Below the pieces are notes generated by a model, which had not been told where the DNA came from, made no database searches, and saw nothing but the letters and a program-made list of their open reading frames with translations. This document shows, piece by piece, positions 26,401 through 34,508 of a DNA stretch of 64,000 bases. A program made the position numbers and the translations under genes. The stretch spans positions 674,088 through 738,087 of the forward strand of contig JADJRH010000002.1 in NCBI GenBank assembly GCA_016712345.1. Direction: 5' to 3'. The DNA comes from Polyangiaceae bacterium (GTDB lineage: Bacteria; Myxococcota_A; Polyangia; Polyangiales; Polyangiaceae). Each line of letters starts with the position of its first letter. Positions within the stretch are counted from its first letter, which is position 1.

Positions 26401-28915
26401 CGATTTCGTCGCCGATTTCGTCGCCGATTTCGTCAGCAATTTCGTCCGCGTTTTCGGCCGCGCTTTCCCCAGCGATTTCGTCCACGCTTTCGGCAACGAT
26501 TTCGGCCGCGCTTTCACCAGCGCTTTCGGCGGCGATTTCGGCGGCGATTTCGGCGGCGATTTCGGCGGCGATTTCGGCGGCGATTTCGGCGGCGATTTCG
26601 GCGGCGATTTCGGCGGCGCTTTCGTGCGCGCTTTCGTGCGCGCTTTCCCCAGCGATTTCGTCCGCGCTTTCGGCCCCGATTTCGTCCGAGACTATGGGGT
26701 GAATGGGGACGCGTCGGCGGATGTACAACAAGCGCAGTGGGAGACCGTGCTGAAGGACGAGGCGTCGCTGAACCGTCTTTTGTCCGACTGGCGCTTCTGG
26801 GACATCGCTTTCTGGCGCTGTGGCGGTCTGGAGGTGATCTCCCGCGCATCAGGCAGCGTGGCCCTCGCCCTGCAAAACCCCTTTGGCCTTCCGCTGGCGC
26901 TGGTGGAGCACTGGGTGGCGTTTGGGACGATCCAATTTTGTTATCTCAGTCGCGAGATGGTCGTCCAGTTTCCAACGTCGACTGTGTCCGATGAAGTCCT
27001 TCTCAAGTGGCTTGATCAAAACCCATTCGAGGTGTTTTCAGTCGCGCTCGCATGGGGAGAACAAGCCGTGATCTTTCGCGCCAACCAGGTGACATTGCAT
27101 GGGGAGCGCGGCGCGCTTGTCCTTTCGCATGCTGCGTACGCAGCCTGTCGAACGGGTTTTCTCGGCCAAAGCAAAGCCTGGCAAACCCTTCTCGACGGGC
27201 GTGACATGGCTGACCCGCGGATAGTTGCCGCGTTTCACCTCTACCAGATCGCAACGTTTGAAGACACAGGCGGGGCTGTCACCGCTTGGAAAAAGCTTGT
27301 TCAGGATCCACCGGCGTTGCTGCGTCCGCTCATGGAGGCCGCGCGGGTAGGTACTCCACCTGAAAAACCAACTGCAACCCTTTCTACCCCAGCGAGCAAT
27401 TCTCCCATGAATAAAACCAAGTGGTATGAAACGGCGCCTTTCCCTTGGGATGATCCTCGGGCGCAACAGCTCAAAAAGCTCCTTTTAGGCGCATATTCCG
27501 AGGTGGAGCCTATCCGCATGGTGGGTAGGTTTGTGGGGGTAGACTTGGGGCACTTTCAGGCAAACAAAGGGGCGGAGCCGGCGTGGGAGAGTTTGCTGGA
27601 TCTGACAGCCAACCAAGGCAAAATGCAGAGGCTTGTCGACCACGTTGTCAGCGACAAGGACGTGCTGGTGTTTCATGAGCCGATCCGCGAGCAGTTGCAA
27701 GCGCCGCCTCCCGCTCTACCCGCAGACGAGGGGGCCACACCTGAACCACGAGCCACGCTTGAATTGCGAAAGACATCTGAATCGCGGGCGGTATCCCCAT
27801 CGCCGGTCCCGGCTGAATTGCGGTCTGAGTCGCCTGACCGCAACCGAAACCAAGGCGACCTACCCAAAGAAGAAGTGCTGCTGTCGTGGGTACACATCTC
27901 CGACATTCACTTTGGGCAGGGCCGCGCCGAGGGAGCGTGGGACCAGGCCATGGTGCTCGACTCTTTGCTGCGCGACGCTGAAAAACAGGTGAAAGAAAAG
28001 GGTGTGCCCACGCCCAATTGGGTTGTTGTCACAGGCGATATCGCCTTCAGTGGAAAAGCCGACCAATACGTAAAGGCTGCCGACTTCTTATCCAAGCTGA
28101 CAGGCAAGCTCGGTTTAACCTCGCGCAATGTGTTGCTTGTGGCGGGCAACCATGATGTGGACCGCGACTTGGGGAAGGTGCGCGCCACGGCTCGCCTCTT
28201 AGAATCGTTGCGAACAGGGGATGAGTCGCTTGACGAGGTACTTTCCGACAATGGAAACGAAGCAGCCGGTGAAATGGGAGATCGCAAACGCCTGCTCGCG
28301 CGCATGAGTGCTTATTTGGAATTTGCCAAAGGGTATGGAGCGCCGGAAGGTCCGTTTTGGTTGATGAAGGCCGATCTACCCTCCGGCCTGAAAGCGCGAT
28401 TTGTGGGCTGGAACACCGCGCTTCTTTCGGGCAATGACGAAGATCGCGGCAAGCTGAGGTTGGGCAAAGAGCAAACAGCGCTCCTGAAAGACGTGGAGGA
28501 AGGTGACCTGACATTCCTCCTTTCTCACCATCCCTTGGAAGAAAGGTGGCTCGCCGATCAGCGCGACGTTCGAACGTGGGCAGAACAGCGGGCAGACCTG
28601 CATTTGTGCGGGCACGTGCACGAAGGGGAGGTGGTGCACCGCCTGACATCGGGCGGAACAGGCATTCTGACAGTGACGGCGGGCGCAACCTATGGGGAGA
28701 GAATGCCCTCAGGCGTGCCAGATCAACATGGGTACAACTTTGGCGCGGTTCTGCGAACGGCTGAAAACAAGGCCCTCGTGCGCATTTGGCCGCGGGCGTG
28801 GCGGGCGAAAAAAGACTTCCGAACCGACCAAAATCAAGTGAGGGAAGATGGGCACACGTTCTGGGAGCACGTACTGCCAAAGGTATGCCTACCCCCGGCG
28901 CGGGCGGCGGGTTAA
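23462..28915 (+). CDS. NACHT (NLR-like) protein with tetrapeptide repeats and C-terminal metallophosphoesterase
   Basis: An 1817-residue protein. Residues ~1-180 form an unassigned N-terminal domain (GERAFEDLMHAVLTAWG, LEGSVAFVF) that could be a nuclease-like or sensor module. A NACHT NTPase follows: Walker A ILGDPGSGKTTLLF (268-276), Walker B VVLLDGLDEVG (355-362), sensor VWVTSRIYGYTT, and the winged-helix end with LSFIHLSFQEHLAAW. A long middle region includes ~29 F-containing tetrapeptides (965-1079). The C-terminus is a calcineurin-like phosphoesterase: DIH (Asp1481, His1483), GDIAFSG (Asp1526), GNHD (1562-1565), SHHP (His1689/1690) and GHVH (1717-1720), so the complete metal site is present. 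By analogy with bacterial NLRs, it may sense a phage and activate a nucleotidase or nuclease; this is inference. A convergent Rpn nuclease gene shares its TTAA stop bases. Confidence 0.88.
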   Translation: MTDKENHSDGGEHGPPTDRGSPPEGARLKPLSEVLPKGQEGERAFEDLMHAVLTAWGQRAGFRYERLYGGRPSAIAKGAVPGLEGSVAFVFSPPGDPAKTEAARELFRAVANHATRLPSSKRSSVSVNHLVFLSPRDPLTANESTPPAVPPGVTLHQWGPEQIEPLLRACPALLARYYPEDAECAVSGYDGFPYEAMVKAVQQAAITAFGPLRMVGLPTDLLADQVHQLSVPLPSVFVPLRLLEKDAPSKEHTAAELVNSGKSCVILGDPGSGKTTLLFYLALVHARGASLEGAQPHATVPLYLPLRELVRARAKRPGLTLLDHLTERARENNQIQRMHACLLEAALRLGDAVVLLDGLDEVGSDAARKQMTQDIAAFQATYPSCPVWVTSRIYGYTTKTALPQDRFIPYLVAGLNSDEVNRLVERWYTVREPVPGERARLTKQLQEAIQREPGVRRLAQNPLLLTLTALVHQTQRKLPRDRGELYEQCVQMLLKTWHEGKREADDPAAPQTGTVQLKTPVQKDYLAHLAMFIQDKNVSAKENERGLVTRKEALEVLAQRHLKVASRGRPALTLEDAREEMDEFLTYVADRTGLVIDRGAGILSFIHLSFQEHLAAWVYTCEGEAQAEFFEDKLGQPAWEEVCLLRLYLIVNTPGKGQEDCDRILSRVFRSLEKADRPHVWLTLGRALRDNIDIRPADRTAIVERLLTEWLKKPEFSGDWFRVMEEITLFAETPLPDLRKVLLTGLSREKPKDALASLHLATRLVGFPDEAVTLLQGRADLPTLRADLCLFYDHPKAAPLLVQTTVEDWARMLDCLDAPAAYTLTAEWLSAERAELPKQAFSGATVWLWRKVLSDLSSRSAFASKHASNAHAGNLFTTGETLSLTGPFYQVDLPYAALRTPKKSPGPPPGKLRDLVLGEIEKRLSLTVWEPALIDWTVRSIRQVLSTFSANEGWDESKIRGLASNFVRDFVRDFVADFVRDFVADFVADFVSNFVRVFGRAFPSDFVHAFGNDFGRAFTSAFGGDFGGDFGGDFGGDFGGDFGGDFGGDFGGAFVRAFVRAFPSDFVRAFGPDFVRDYGVNGDASADVQQAQWETVLKDEASLNRLLSDWRFWDIAFWRCGGLEVISRASGSVALALQNPFGLPLALVEHWVAFGTIQFCYLSREMVVQFPTSTVSDEVLLKWLDQNPFEVFSVALAWGEQAVIFRANQVTLHGERGALVLSHAAYAACRTGFLGQSKAWQTLLDGRDMADPRIVAAFHLYQIATFEDTGGAVTAWKKLVQDPPALLRPLMEAARVGTPPEKPTATLSTPASNSPMNKTKWYETAPFPWDDPRAQQLKKLLLGAYSEVEPIRMVGRFVGVDLGHFQANKGAEPAWESLLDLTANQGKMQRLVDHVVSDKDVLVFHEPIREQLQAPPPALPADEGATPEPRATLELRKTSESRAVSPSPVPAELRSESPDRNRNQGDLPKEEVLLSWVHISDIHFGQGRAEGAWDQAMVLDSLLRDAEKQVKEKGVPTPNWVVVTGDIAFSGKADQYVKAADFLSKLTGKLGLTSRNVLLVAGNHDVDRDLGKVRATARLLESLRTGDESLDEVLSDNGNEAAGEMGDRKRLLARMSAYLEFAKGYGAPEGPFWLMKADLPSGLKARFVGWNTALLSGNDEDRGKLRLGKEQTALLKDVEEGDLTFLLSHHPLEERWLADQRDVRTWAEQRADLHLCGHVHEGEVVHRLTSGGTGILTVTAGATYGERMPSGVPDQHGYNFGAVLRTAENKALVRIWPRAWRAKKDFRTDQNQVREDGHTFWEHVLPKVCLPPARAAG
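26354..26698 (+). repeat. In-frame 12-bp minisatellite encoding F-centred tetrapeptides
   Basis: About 29 consecutive tetrapeptides with Phe (last one Tyr) at position two: early DFVR/DFVA units, a mixed block (AFPS, DFGN-like), seven identical DFGG units near 26529-26612, then AFVR/DFVR units. The identical run is 12-bp repeats (GATTTCGGCGGC). Because the unit length is a multiple of three, copy-number change keeps the frame. Confidence 0.92.
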
Positions 28916-30084
28916 CCGGTGCGCTTTTTGGCCCGATGGGTAGAACGGCTAGGTGCTCGCTTGGGGGCGGCGGGGGGCGCCTCCATGGGACCAAACACTT
29001 CATCCATTGTGTTGGCCGTTAACACCCGCAAACCCCAGGAAAGCAACTCGGCATCTGTCCCTTTTTCGACCCGCTCTTTGGTTGCGCGCGGAAGGCGGCC
29101 AAATTTTGCCGCCATCAGATCGAGCAACATGGTTGCGCGGCCTTTTGCGACGCCTTTTGCGACGCCTTCTGCAACGCCTTCAGCGCGGCCTTTTGCAACG
29201 CCTTGCTTGAGCCCCTTTTGGCGTCCCTCTTCAATGAGCTGCTCGTAAACGGTCACAACCTGCTCTCCTTGTGCTTCGTCAAAGGCATCCGTCAAAGCGC
29301 TTTCTAACTTGCTTCGATCAATTCGCTCGTGTGTGGCGAGAATATACCGCAACAAAGCAGCCAATGCACCTGTGCTGTCGGGCTCTTTGGTCATGGCTCC
29401 CAAGAGCGCGCTCAACCGGCCAATCTCGTGGAGCACTCGCTGGTCGTCGTCTGCCACTTCCATTGCCCAAAGGCTGACTCGTCCGATCGCCGTCAACATC
29501 TCATCGACGACTTGAGCTGCCTGTTTCTCCTGCAAATGAATGAGCGAAAATTCAAGTTTCGGTAGAAACTTGTCGACAGCATCCAGCAAATCGGCCGGAG
29601 CATTGAAGCTCTCGCGCAATGAGCGGCCCGCTGTCCATGGTGCGCGGCCATTATAAATGACCACCGGAATAACCAACGGCAGGCGCCCTGAACTCGCGGC
29701 GTTTTTGTGTTTTTTGAGAAAATCTCCCCACACCCGAGCCAAATACTGAAGCACTCGGTACGCCATGAGCGGGTCTACCCGTCGCTGATGCTCAACGAGT
29801 ATGTACACCAACACCGGCTGCCCCGTATCTAACAAAGGCACGGAGAATAGCAGATCGCTGTGAAGCCACCGCAGACGCGAATCGACATAACTCACAGGTT
29901 CACGGCGGAGCAAATTCCAGTTAAGCCGACGCGTCAGCTCCGCCGGCAGGATCGCTCGGAGCAACCCTATGGCGTGCTTTTTTTGCCCGAAAATATAGGC
30001 AAAAAAGTTGTTATGGGGCGCCGCCGGATTGGCGTTTTTGCGCTTCTGATCTACCCCACCCTGCGAACTTTTTTTGGTAACCAT
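28912..30084 (-). CDS. Rpn-family recombination-promoting nuclease (PD-(D/E)XK) with DUF4351-like tail
   Basis: About 390 residues from ATG 30084 (GTG 30096 is an alternative; neither has a strong ribosome site). The N-terminal half is the Rpn/transposase_31 fold: NNFFAYIFGQKKHAIGLLRA, WLHSDLLFSV (metal-binding Asp) and VLVYILVEHQRRVDPLMAYRVL (the Glu-x-Gln variant of the nuclease motif), then LPLVIPVVIYNG. A low-complexity VAKGRAEGVAEGVAKG linker leads to a DUF4351-like C-terminus (MLLDLMAAKFGRLP). Members cleave DNA and have been linked to RecA-independent recombination and to phage defence. It is convergent with the NACHT gene and their stop codons overlap (TTAA, 28912-28915). It follows the P-loop/TPR gene on the same strand. 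Confidence 0.87.
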   Translation of the reverse strand: MVTKKSSQGGVDQKRKNANPAAPHNNFFAYIFGQKKHAIGLLRAILPAELTRRLNWNLLRREPVSYVDSRLRWLHSDLLFSVPLLDTGQPVLVYILVEHQRRVDPLMAYRVLQYLARVWGDFLKKHKNAASSGRLPLVIPVVIYNGRAPWTAGRSLRESFNAPADLLDAVDKFLPKLEFSLIHLQEKQAAQVVDEMLTAIGRVSLWAMEVADDDQRVLHEIGRLSALLGAMTKEPDSTGALAALLRYILATHERIDRSKLESALTDAFDEAQGEQVVTVYEQLIEEGRQKGLKQGVAKGRAEGVAEGVAKGVAKGRATMLLDLMAAKFGRLPRATKERVEKGTDAELLSWGLRVLTANTMDEVFGPMEAPPAAPKRAPSRSTHRAKKRTG

Positions 30085-30226
30085 CAGAGGTGACACTCAT
30101 ACGGGATCGTTTGAGCAGTGTCAAGGTAGAATGGTAGATTTGGTAATTGTTTTTTTTCTACCTGCCGCTGCTCAGTCGCCAACCAAATGGTAGAACAGCG
30201 CCCACAAGAACATGGCGCGGGGGCGT

Positions 30227-30253
30227 TGCGGGGGCTTGCCCCCGCCCCTTTTT
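30227..30253 (+). terminator. Rho-independent terminator-like hairpin
   Basis: GCGGGGGC-TT-GCCCCCGC (30227-30244), then CCC and a T6 run (30248-30253). In this orientation it would stop forward-strand transcripts, that is antisense to both flanking reverse-strand genes. The stem could still pause reverse-strand RNA, but no U-run follows it on that strand. The rest of the 292-bp gap (30085-30376) shows no gene. Confidence 0.6.
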
Positions 30254-30376
30254 TAAGCTGTTTTGTGAGATCTACCCAAACAAATTTAGGGAATCGTCAG
30301 CCGCTTTGGCAACATCGGCGCCGTTTCAGATAGTCGGCCGCCTCCTGACGGTGCTTCACGTACGTGGGTCAACGGC

Positions 30377-32215
30377 TTACAAGTTGAACAGGCGGGCCAA
30401 ACCTGAAAAGTGGAGTTTCTCAGGAGGAAGAACGGTGGACAAGCTCTCCTCAATGAGGGCCCACGCATCTGCGACGGCAGTGTACAGATTTGCAAGTGCC
30501 GCACCGGGCGCCACGGGTTGTGCGCCTCGCTGGATGGCAAACTGCATGCTGTCTCGAAACGCCTGTTCGTTGCTCTGAGCATCGTATTTGACGCTCGCCT
30601 CCAGATGGAGGGTCAACCCCAGTTGAGCTGCCGCGGCCACGGCGTTGAGGAATGCCGGGCGCCTATACCGACGATGCAGATGGGTGAACGAGGTGCACAG
30701 GCCCCGCAGTGAAAGGATAGCCCGATCAAGATCTGGAGGAAGGCGTTCACACTCGTCGCTCAGGCTAAACGCGGAGAGGTAGGCATCCACGGCGAACATT
30801 TCAGCGCTGCCGGCCGATGTGGCCCACTCGTAATAACAAGCGCGGTCGAGTTTTGTCGTTTGAACCGCTGCCTTGAACACAGCCACACTGCGTTCCGGAT
30901 CGCCGTTTTGGCGGTGGAGCCGCGCAAGTTGAACCAACAAGAAACGGTTTTCCGGGTCTGTATCAAGTGCTCTTTTGGCCAGCAGGATGCCGCGCTCCTT
31001 GTGACCAACATCAAAAAAGTATTTAGAAAGGTAGTTCCAGTCTTTGATATTGGTTGGAATGCGCTTGCCGGACCGCAGAAACAATTCGATCGCAGCCTCT
31101 ACAAGCTGGGCGTAAAGCACGTCCAGGTCAAGGCTGTAATCGTTGTACAAGATCTGAATCGCTTCCTGGGCGATAGCACGGTGGCGTGCAAACACATGCC
31201 TGCCGGTTGCTGCAATTGCGGCTTCTTCTCCCAATGGTGTTAGTACAAGGCGGTCGAGATCGGCAGTTTCAATGAACAGGGCCTCGGCCAGCACTTCTCT
31301 TGAGAGCGCGGGCAGATGTTCGGCGTGCATGGCACAGACGTACGCAAATGCATGGAGTAGGTGCGTTTTCCCAACCTGCTGTTGCTCAAATTTTTCGAGC
31401 AGGGTACGAATGTGATCCGACAGACCGGCTCCCCAACGGACTTGTAAAAGCGCTCCCAAAAAAGCTCCATCGCGCGGATTGGGCCGTTCTCCCGCCGCTG
31501 CGCGAGTGAGCCGAGCAACGGCTTCAGCGATGGGTAGATCGCGCAGATTCCCGAGCCCTTTATCACCCGCCTTTTGCCAGCCCTGGACAATTTTTTCCGC
31601 GTCTTCCACTATCAAGCCGCGGAGTTCTTTTTTTTGCAGCGTTAGACAGTTTTTCCATCCCCACCTATCCGCGCCTTCAGCTTGCCAGTCTGTGTCGCGA
31701 GCCGTTAGAAAAAACTGAATATTGTCCCGTTCAAGCGCGGAGAGCGCCTGTGCGCCTTGATATACAGCCGACGCAATGATCTCGGCGTCGTCGGAAACGA
31801 TTAGCCAACGACGGTTGAAAGGAAGTCGCTTCAGAAATTCAATTGGTAGACGCTGCGTGGCGCCGTGCCGAAAGTACACCCCGACTTCTGGTTTTTGTTG
31901 AACGAAGTCACACACGGATTGCAACAGTGCGGTGCTCTTTCCTTCCCCCGCGGCCCCGGTGAGCAGTGTCAGGTGCAGCCCCCGATCTTGTGCCGTCACG
32001 AGGATGGACAACAACTCAGAGACGATTTGGCGTCTTGGAATGTTGTCTGACAGGGCTTCTCGCCATCCGGGATTTCGGCCGTCAAAAAAAGTCAGGGCAA
32101 ACTGTTCTGTCAGGTTGTCCCGACGTTCCTGAAGAAACGCCTGGTCTACCAAACTCCACCCAGCGGGGGGAAGCGGCATGTCCAGCGGAAGGTTGGTCGA
32201 ATTGGATGTACCCAT
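30377..32215 (-). CDS. P-loop (STAND-like) ATPase with TPR-like C-terminus
   Basis: About 612 residues from ATG 32215 (TTG 32230 is an alternative). The N-terminal segment has DQAFLQERRDNLTEQF and WREALSDNIPRRQ, then Walker A LLTGAAGEGKSTALLQ (~95-105), a Walker-B-like WLIVSDDAEI and a sensor-like FFLTARDTDW. The C-terminal half is helical and includes tetratricopeptide-type units (ERGILLAKRALDTDPENRFLLVQLARLHRQ). Similar ATPase cores occur fused to SIR2 or nuclease domains in bacterial defence proteins, but no such effector is fused here, so it may act with a separate partner such as the Rpn nuclease downstream. It is the upstream gene of that same-strand pair, with a 292-bp gap between them. 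Confidence 0.72.
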   Translation of the reverse strand: MGTSNSTNLPLDMPLPPAGWSLVDQAFLQERRDNLTEQFALTFFDGRNPGWREALSDNIPRRQIVSELLSILVTAQDRGLHLTLLTGAAGEGKSTALLQSVCDFVQQKPEVGVYFRHGATQRLPIEFLKRLPFNRRWLIVSDDAEIIASAVYQGAQALSALERDNIQFFLTARDTDWQAEGADRWGWKNCLTLQKKELRGLIVEDAEKIVQGWQKAGDKGLGNLRDLPIAEAVARLTRAAAGERPNPRDGAFLGALLQVRWGAGLSDHIRTLLEKFEQQQVGKTHLLHAFAYVCAMHAEHLPALSREVLAEALFIETADLDRLVLTPLGEEAAIAATGRHVFARHRAIAQEAIQILYNDYSLDLDVLYAQLVEAAIELFLRSGKRIPTNIKDWNYLSKYFFDVGHKERGILLAKRALDTDPENRFLLVQLARLHRQNGDPERSVAVFKAAVQTTKLDRACYYEWATSAGSAEMFAVDAYLSAFSLSDECERLPPDLDRAILSLRGLCTSFTHLHRRYRRPAFLNAVAAAAQLGLTLHLEASVKYDAQSNEQAFRDSMQFAIQRGAQPVAPGAALANLYTAVADAWALIEESLSTVLPPEKLHFSGLARLFNL

Positions 32216-32396
32216 GATTTTCAGGTCCAACGCTCGGAGAGGAGCGTCGCGATTGCTTAGCTCGGTCTGTTGTTGCCCGTCGCCCTCAAAAACGTGGGAT
32301 CGGCGTGAACCAAGATGTGGACGTGCCGCCGACGGGTTCGGCGGCAGGTGGGTGAGGTTGGAGTCTGGTCGAGGGGGAAGGGGAGAGGGGTAGATC

Positions 32397-34508
32397 TTAC
32401 TGGTTGACGGTCAGGGTGACCACGTCGATTTCGCCCGTGTCGCCGCTGACGGAGTCACCCGCGCAGAACTTCCAGGTGCCGTTGGCTTTTTTACCAATCA
32501 ACGTGTCGAGATTGCCCGCAGCTGCCGCGCCGTTGGCCGGAGCGTACGTGCAGATGGCGTTGTCTTGGCAGACGTTTCCGGCGTCGCCGATGCCGGCGCC
32601 CATAGACTCGGCGGATGTGGCCGCTCCGGTTTGGAATGTGACGGGATGGGACTTGACCAGGTTGGAGCTGTCACCAAACACCGCGTCGGTGCCGTTGTCG
32701 GTGGCTTCTGCGCTGCCGGGGCGGCTCATGAGGGTGATCACTGTATTGTCAGGGTGGACAAGTTTGATGACCAGGTCGCCAATCCAGGTGTGGGACATAC
32801 CCACGGTAACTGTCATGCTTGTGATGTTGCATTGGGCGGTGAGTGGAACGTCCACACAACCCATTGTTGCAAGTGTACCTGTGTACGCATCGTCGGGAAT
32901 GGCGAGGTCGGGCGACGGGTCAACCGTGACCACCTGGGTAGATTCACACTGGCAGGTGGCGTTGCATCCGTCGCCGGGGGTGGTGTTGGTGTCGTCACAT
33001 TGCTCGTTGCCCTGCACCAAACCGTCGGTGCAAACGGGCGCGGTGCACACGTTGCCCTGGCAGAGATTGCTCACGCAGTCTCCGTTCACGGAACAAACCT
33101 TACCGTCGATACAGTCGGGGCAGGCGCCGCCGCCGCAGTCAATATCGGTTTCGGTGCCGTTTTTAGCGTTGTCGTTGCAGGCGGGGGGTTGACACACGTT
33201 GCCAATGCACGAGCCCGTCACGCAGTCGGCGTTTACGCCGCATACCTTGCCAGCCGCGCATTTGGTCGCGCATGTTCCACCGCAGTCGATATCGCTTTCG
33301 GTGCCGTTTTTCACCAAGTCGGTGCACGTGGGTACACACGTGTTGCCTTGGCATGAACCTCCAACACAATCTGTATTCAATGAGCAGGCGAGGCCCGGGC
33401 CACACTTGGTGCAGATGTTGCCGCCGCAGTCAATGTCCGTTTCGTTGCCGTTTTTCACCGTGTCGCCGCAGGTGGGAACCTGACAAACGTTGGTGGTGCA
33501 AACGCCGCTTGTGCAGTCGCCCGCAATAGAGCAGCTTTTCAGGTTGGCGCACTTGGGGCAGTCTGCTCCACCGCAGTCGGTGTCGGTTTCGTTGCCGTTT
33601 TTGACAACGTCCATACAGGTGGGGGCCGCACAAACCTGACTGATGCAAACGCCGCTTGTGCAGTTGGCACCTGATAGGCACTCAATACAGTTACCGGCGC
33701 CGTCACACACCTGACCGTTATTGTCTGTACAAGTTGCGCCGGAAGGTGAATTGGGGTGGACGAGCGTTCCACCCTGGCAAAAGTCGAGTGTGCATTGGTT
33801 GGTGTCGAGCGCTACGTCGGCGTCGTTGACAATGCTCTTGGTTCCACCAATGCCGTTGCACTGCACTTCAAGGCAGTCGCCGTCGGTTTGCATGGGGGTA
33901 GGTGTGCCCGGCGCGGCAAACTGTGTTTCACATACGCCTGCGTTGCACACCGGAGTAGAACAGTCGGTGGCTGTTCCACACTGATCGTCGGTGAGGCAGG
34001 TAACACATTGACCCGCGGCATTGCAGTAGAGTGCACCTTGGGCGCCGCACGCGGAGCCTTCTGTCACCGGCGGATTGGATGGAATGCCGTTTGTGCACAC
34101 ATCGTTTGTGCAGTCGTTCCCATCGGCGGGAAGGTCACTATCGTCGGCTTGAGTGGTTGTGGAGCCGCTTCCGTCGCAGACCACCTTTTCACAATTGCCG
34201 TCGGTCTGTTCGGCAACGGCGGTGCCGGCCGCAACAGGTTCAGGTGTACACTTTGCTTCCACGCAGGCGCGCACCAAACATTCGTTTTCAACCGCGGGGC
34301 AGTCTTCGGCGACCGAACATTCTGCCATGCTGGTCGTGCCCCCGGTGCTTGTGGTGCCGGCGGAACCGGCGGTGCCTCCCGAGCCGCCTTCTCCGGGGAT
34401 CTCCTTTCGGTCGGGAGCGGTAATCAGCTCGCAACCGGTGGTCAGAACGGCAACTGCAACAAAACTCCAAAAAGCTCCCCTCATGCGATTTCTGGACGTG
34501 GTTTCCAT
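32397..34508 (-). CDS. Lipoprotein with Cys-rich repeats and C-terminal P-domain
   Basis: 703 residues from ATG 34508, with GGGAG about 6 bp upstream; the frame is open further upstream but without a leader there. The signal ends in VLTTGC (Cys ~28). A Gly/Thr linker follows, then Cys-rich modules, including four copies of a ~45-residue repeat with KNGNETDIDCGG, a CxxC and a final SG/SNxC knot (about 330-530). Next is one VQGNEQCDDTNTTPGDGCN unit of the myxobacterial Cys-rich repeat type. The C-terminal ~140 residues match proprotein-convertase P-domains (PDLAIPDDAYTG, MSHTWIGDLVIKLVHP). No protease domain is attached, so the P-domain probably acts as an adhesion or stability module. It is surface-anchored; its role is unknown. 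Confidence 0.85.
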   Translation of the reverse strand: METTSRNRMRGAFWSFVAVAVLTTGCELITAPDRKEIPGEGGSGGTAGSAGTTSTGGTTSMAECSVAEDCPAVENECLVRACVEAKCTPEPVAAGTAVAEQTDGNCEKVVCDGSGSTTTQADDSDLPADGNDCTNDVCTNGIPSNPPVTEGSACGAQGALYCNAAGQCVTCLTDDQCGTATDCSTPVCNAGVCETQFAAPGTPTPMQTDGDCLEVQCNGIGGTKSIVNDADVALDTNQCTLDFCQGGTLVHPNSPSGATCTDNNGQVCDGAGNCIECLSGANCTSGVCISQVCAAPTCMDVVKNGNETDTDCGGADCPKCANLKSCSIAGDCTSGVCTTNVCQVPTCGDTVKNGNETDIDCGGNICTKCGPGLACSLNTDCVGGSCQGNTCVPTCTDLVKNGTESDIDCGGTCATKCAAGKVCGVNADCVTGSCIGNVCQPPACNDNAKNGTETDIDCGGGACPDCIDGKVCSVNGDCVSNLCQGNVCTAPVCTDGLVQGNEQCDDTNTTPGDGCNATCQCESTQVVTVDPSPDLAIPDDAYTGTLATMGCVDVPLTAQCNITSMTVTVGMSHTWIGDLVIKLVHPDNTVITLMSRPGSAEATDNGTDAVFGDSSNLVKSHPVTFQTGAATSAESMGAGIGDAGNVCQDNAICTYAPANGAAAAGNLDTLIGKKANGTWKFCAGDSVSGDTGEIDVVTLTVNQ

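Noticed and set aside
26063..26731. Reverse-strand frame with AAEIAAEI-type repeats opposite the NACHT gene
   Set aside because: It is the complement of the 12-bp minisatellite; openness follows from the repeat composition.
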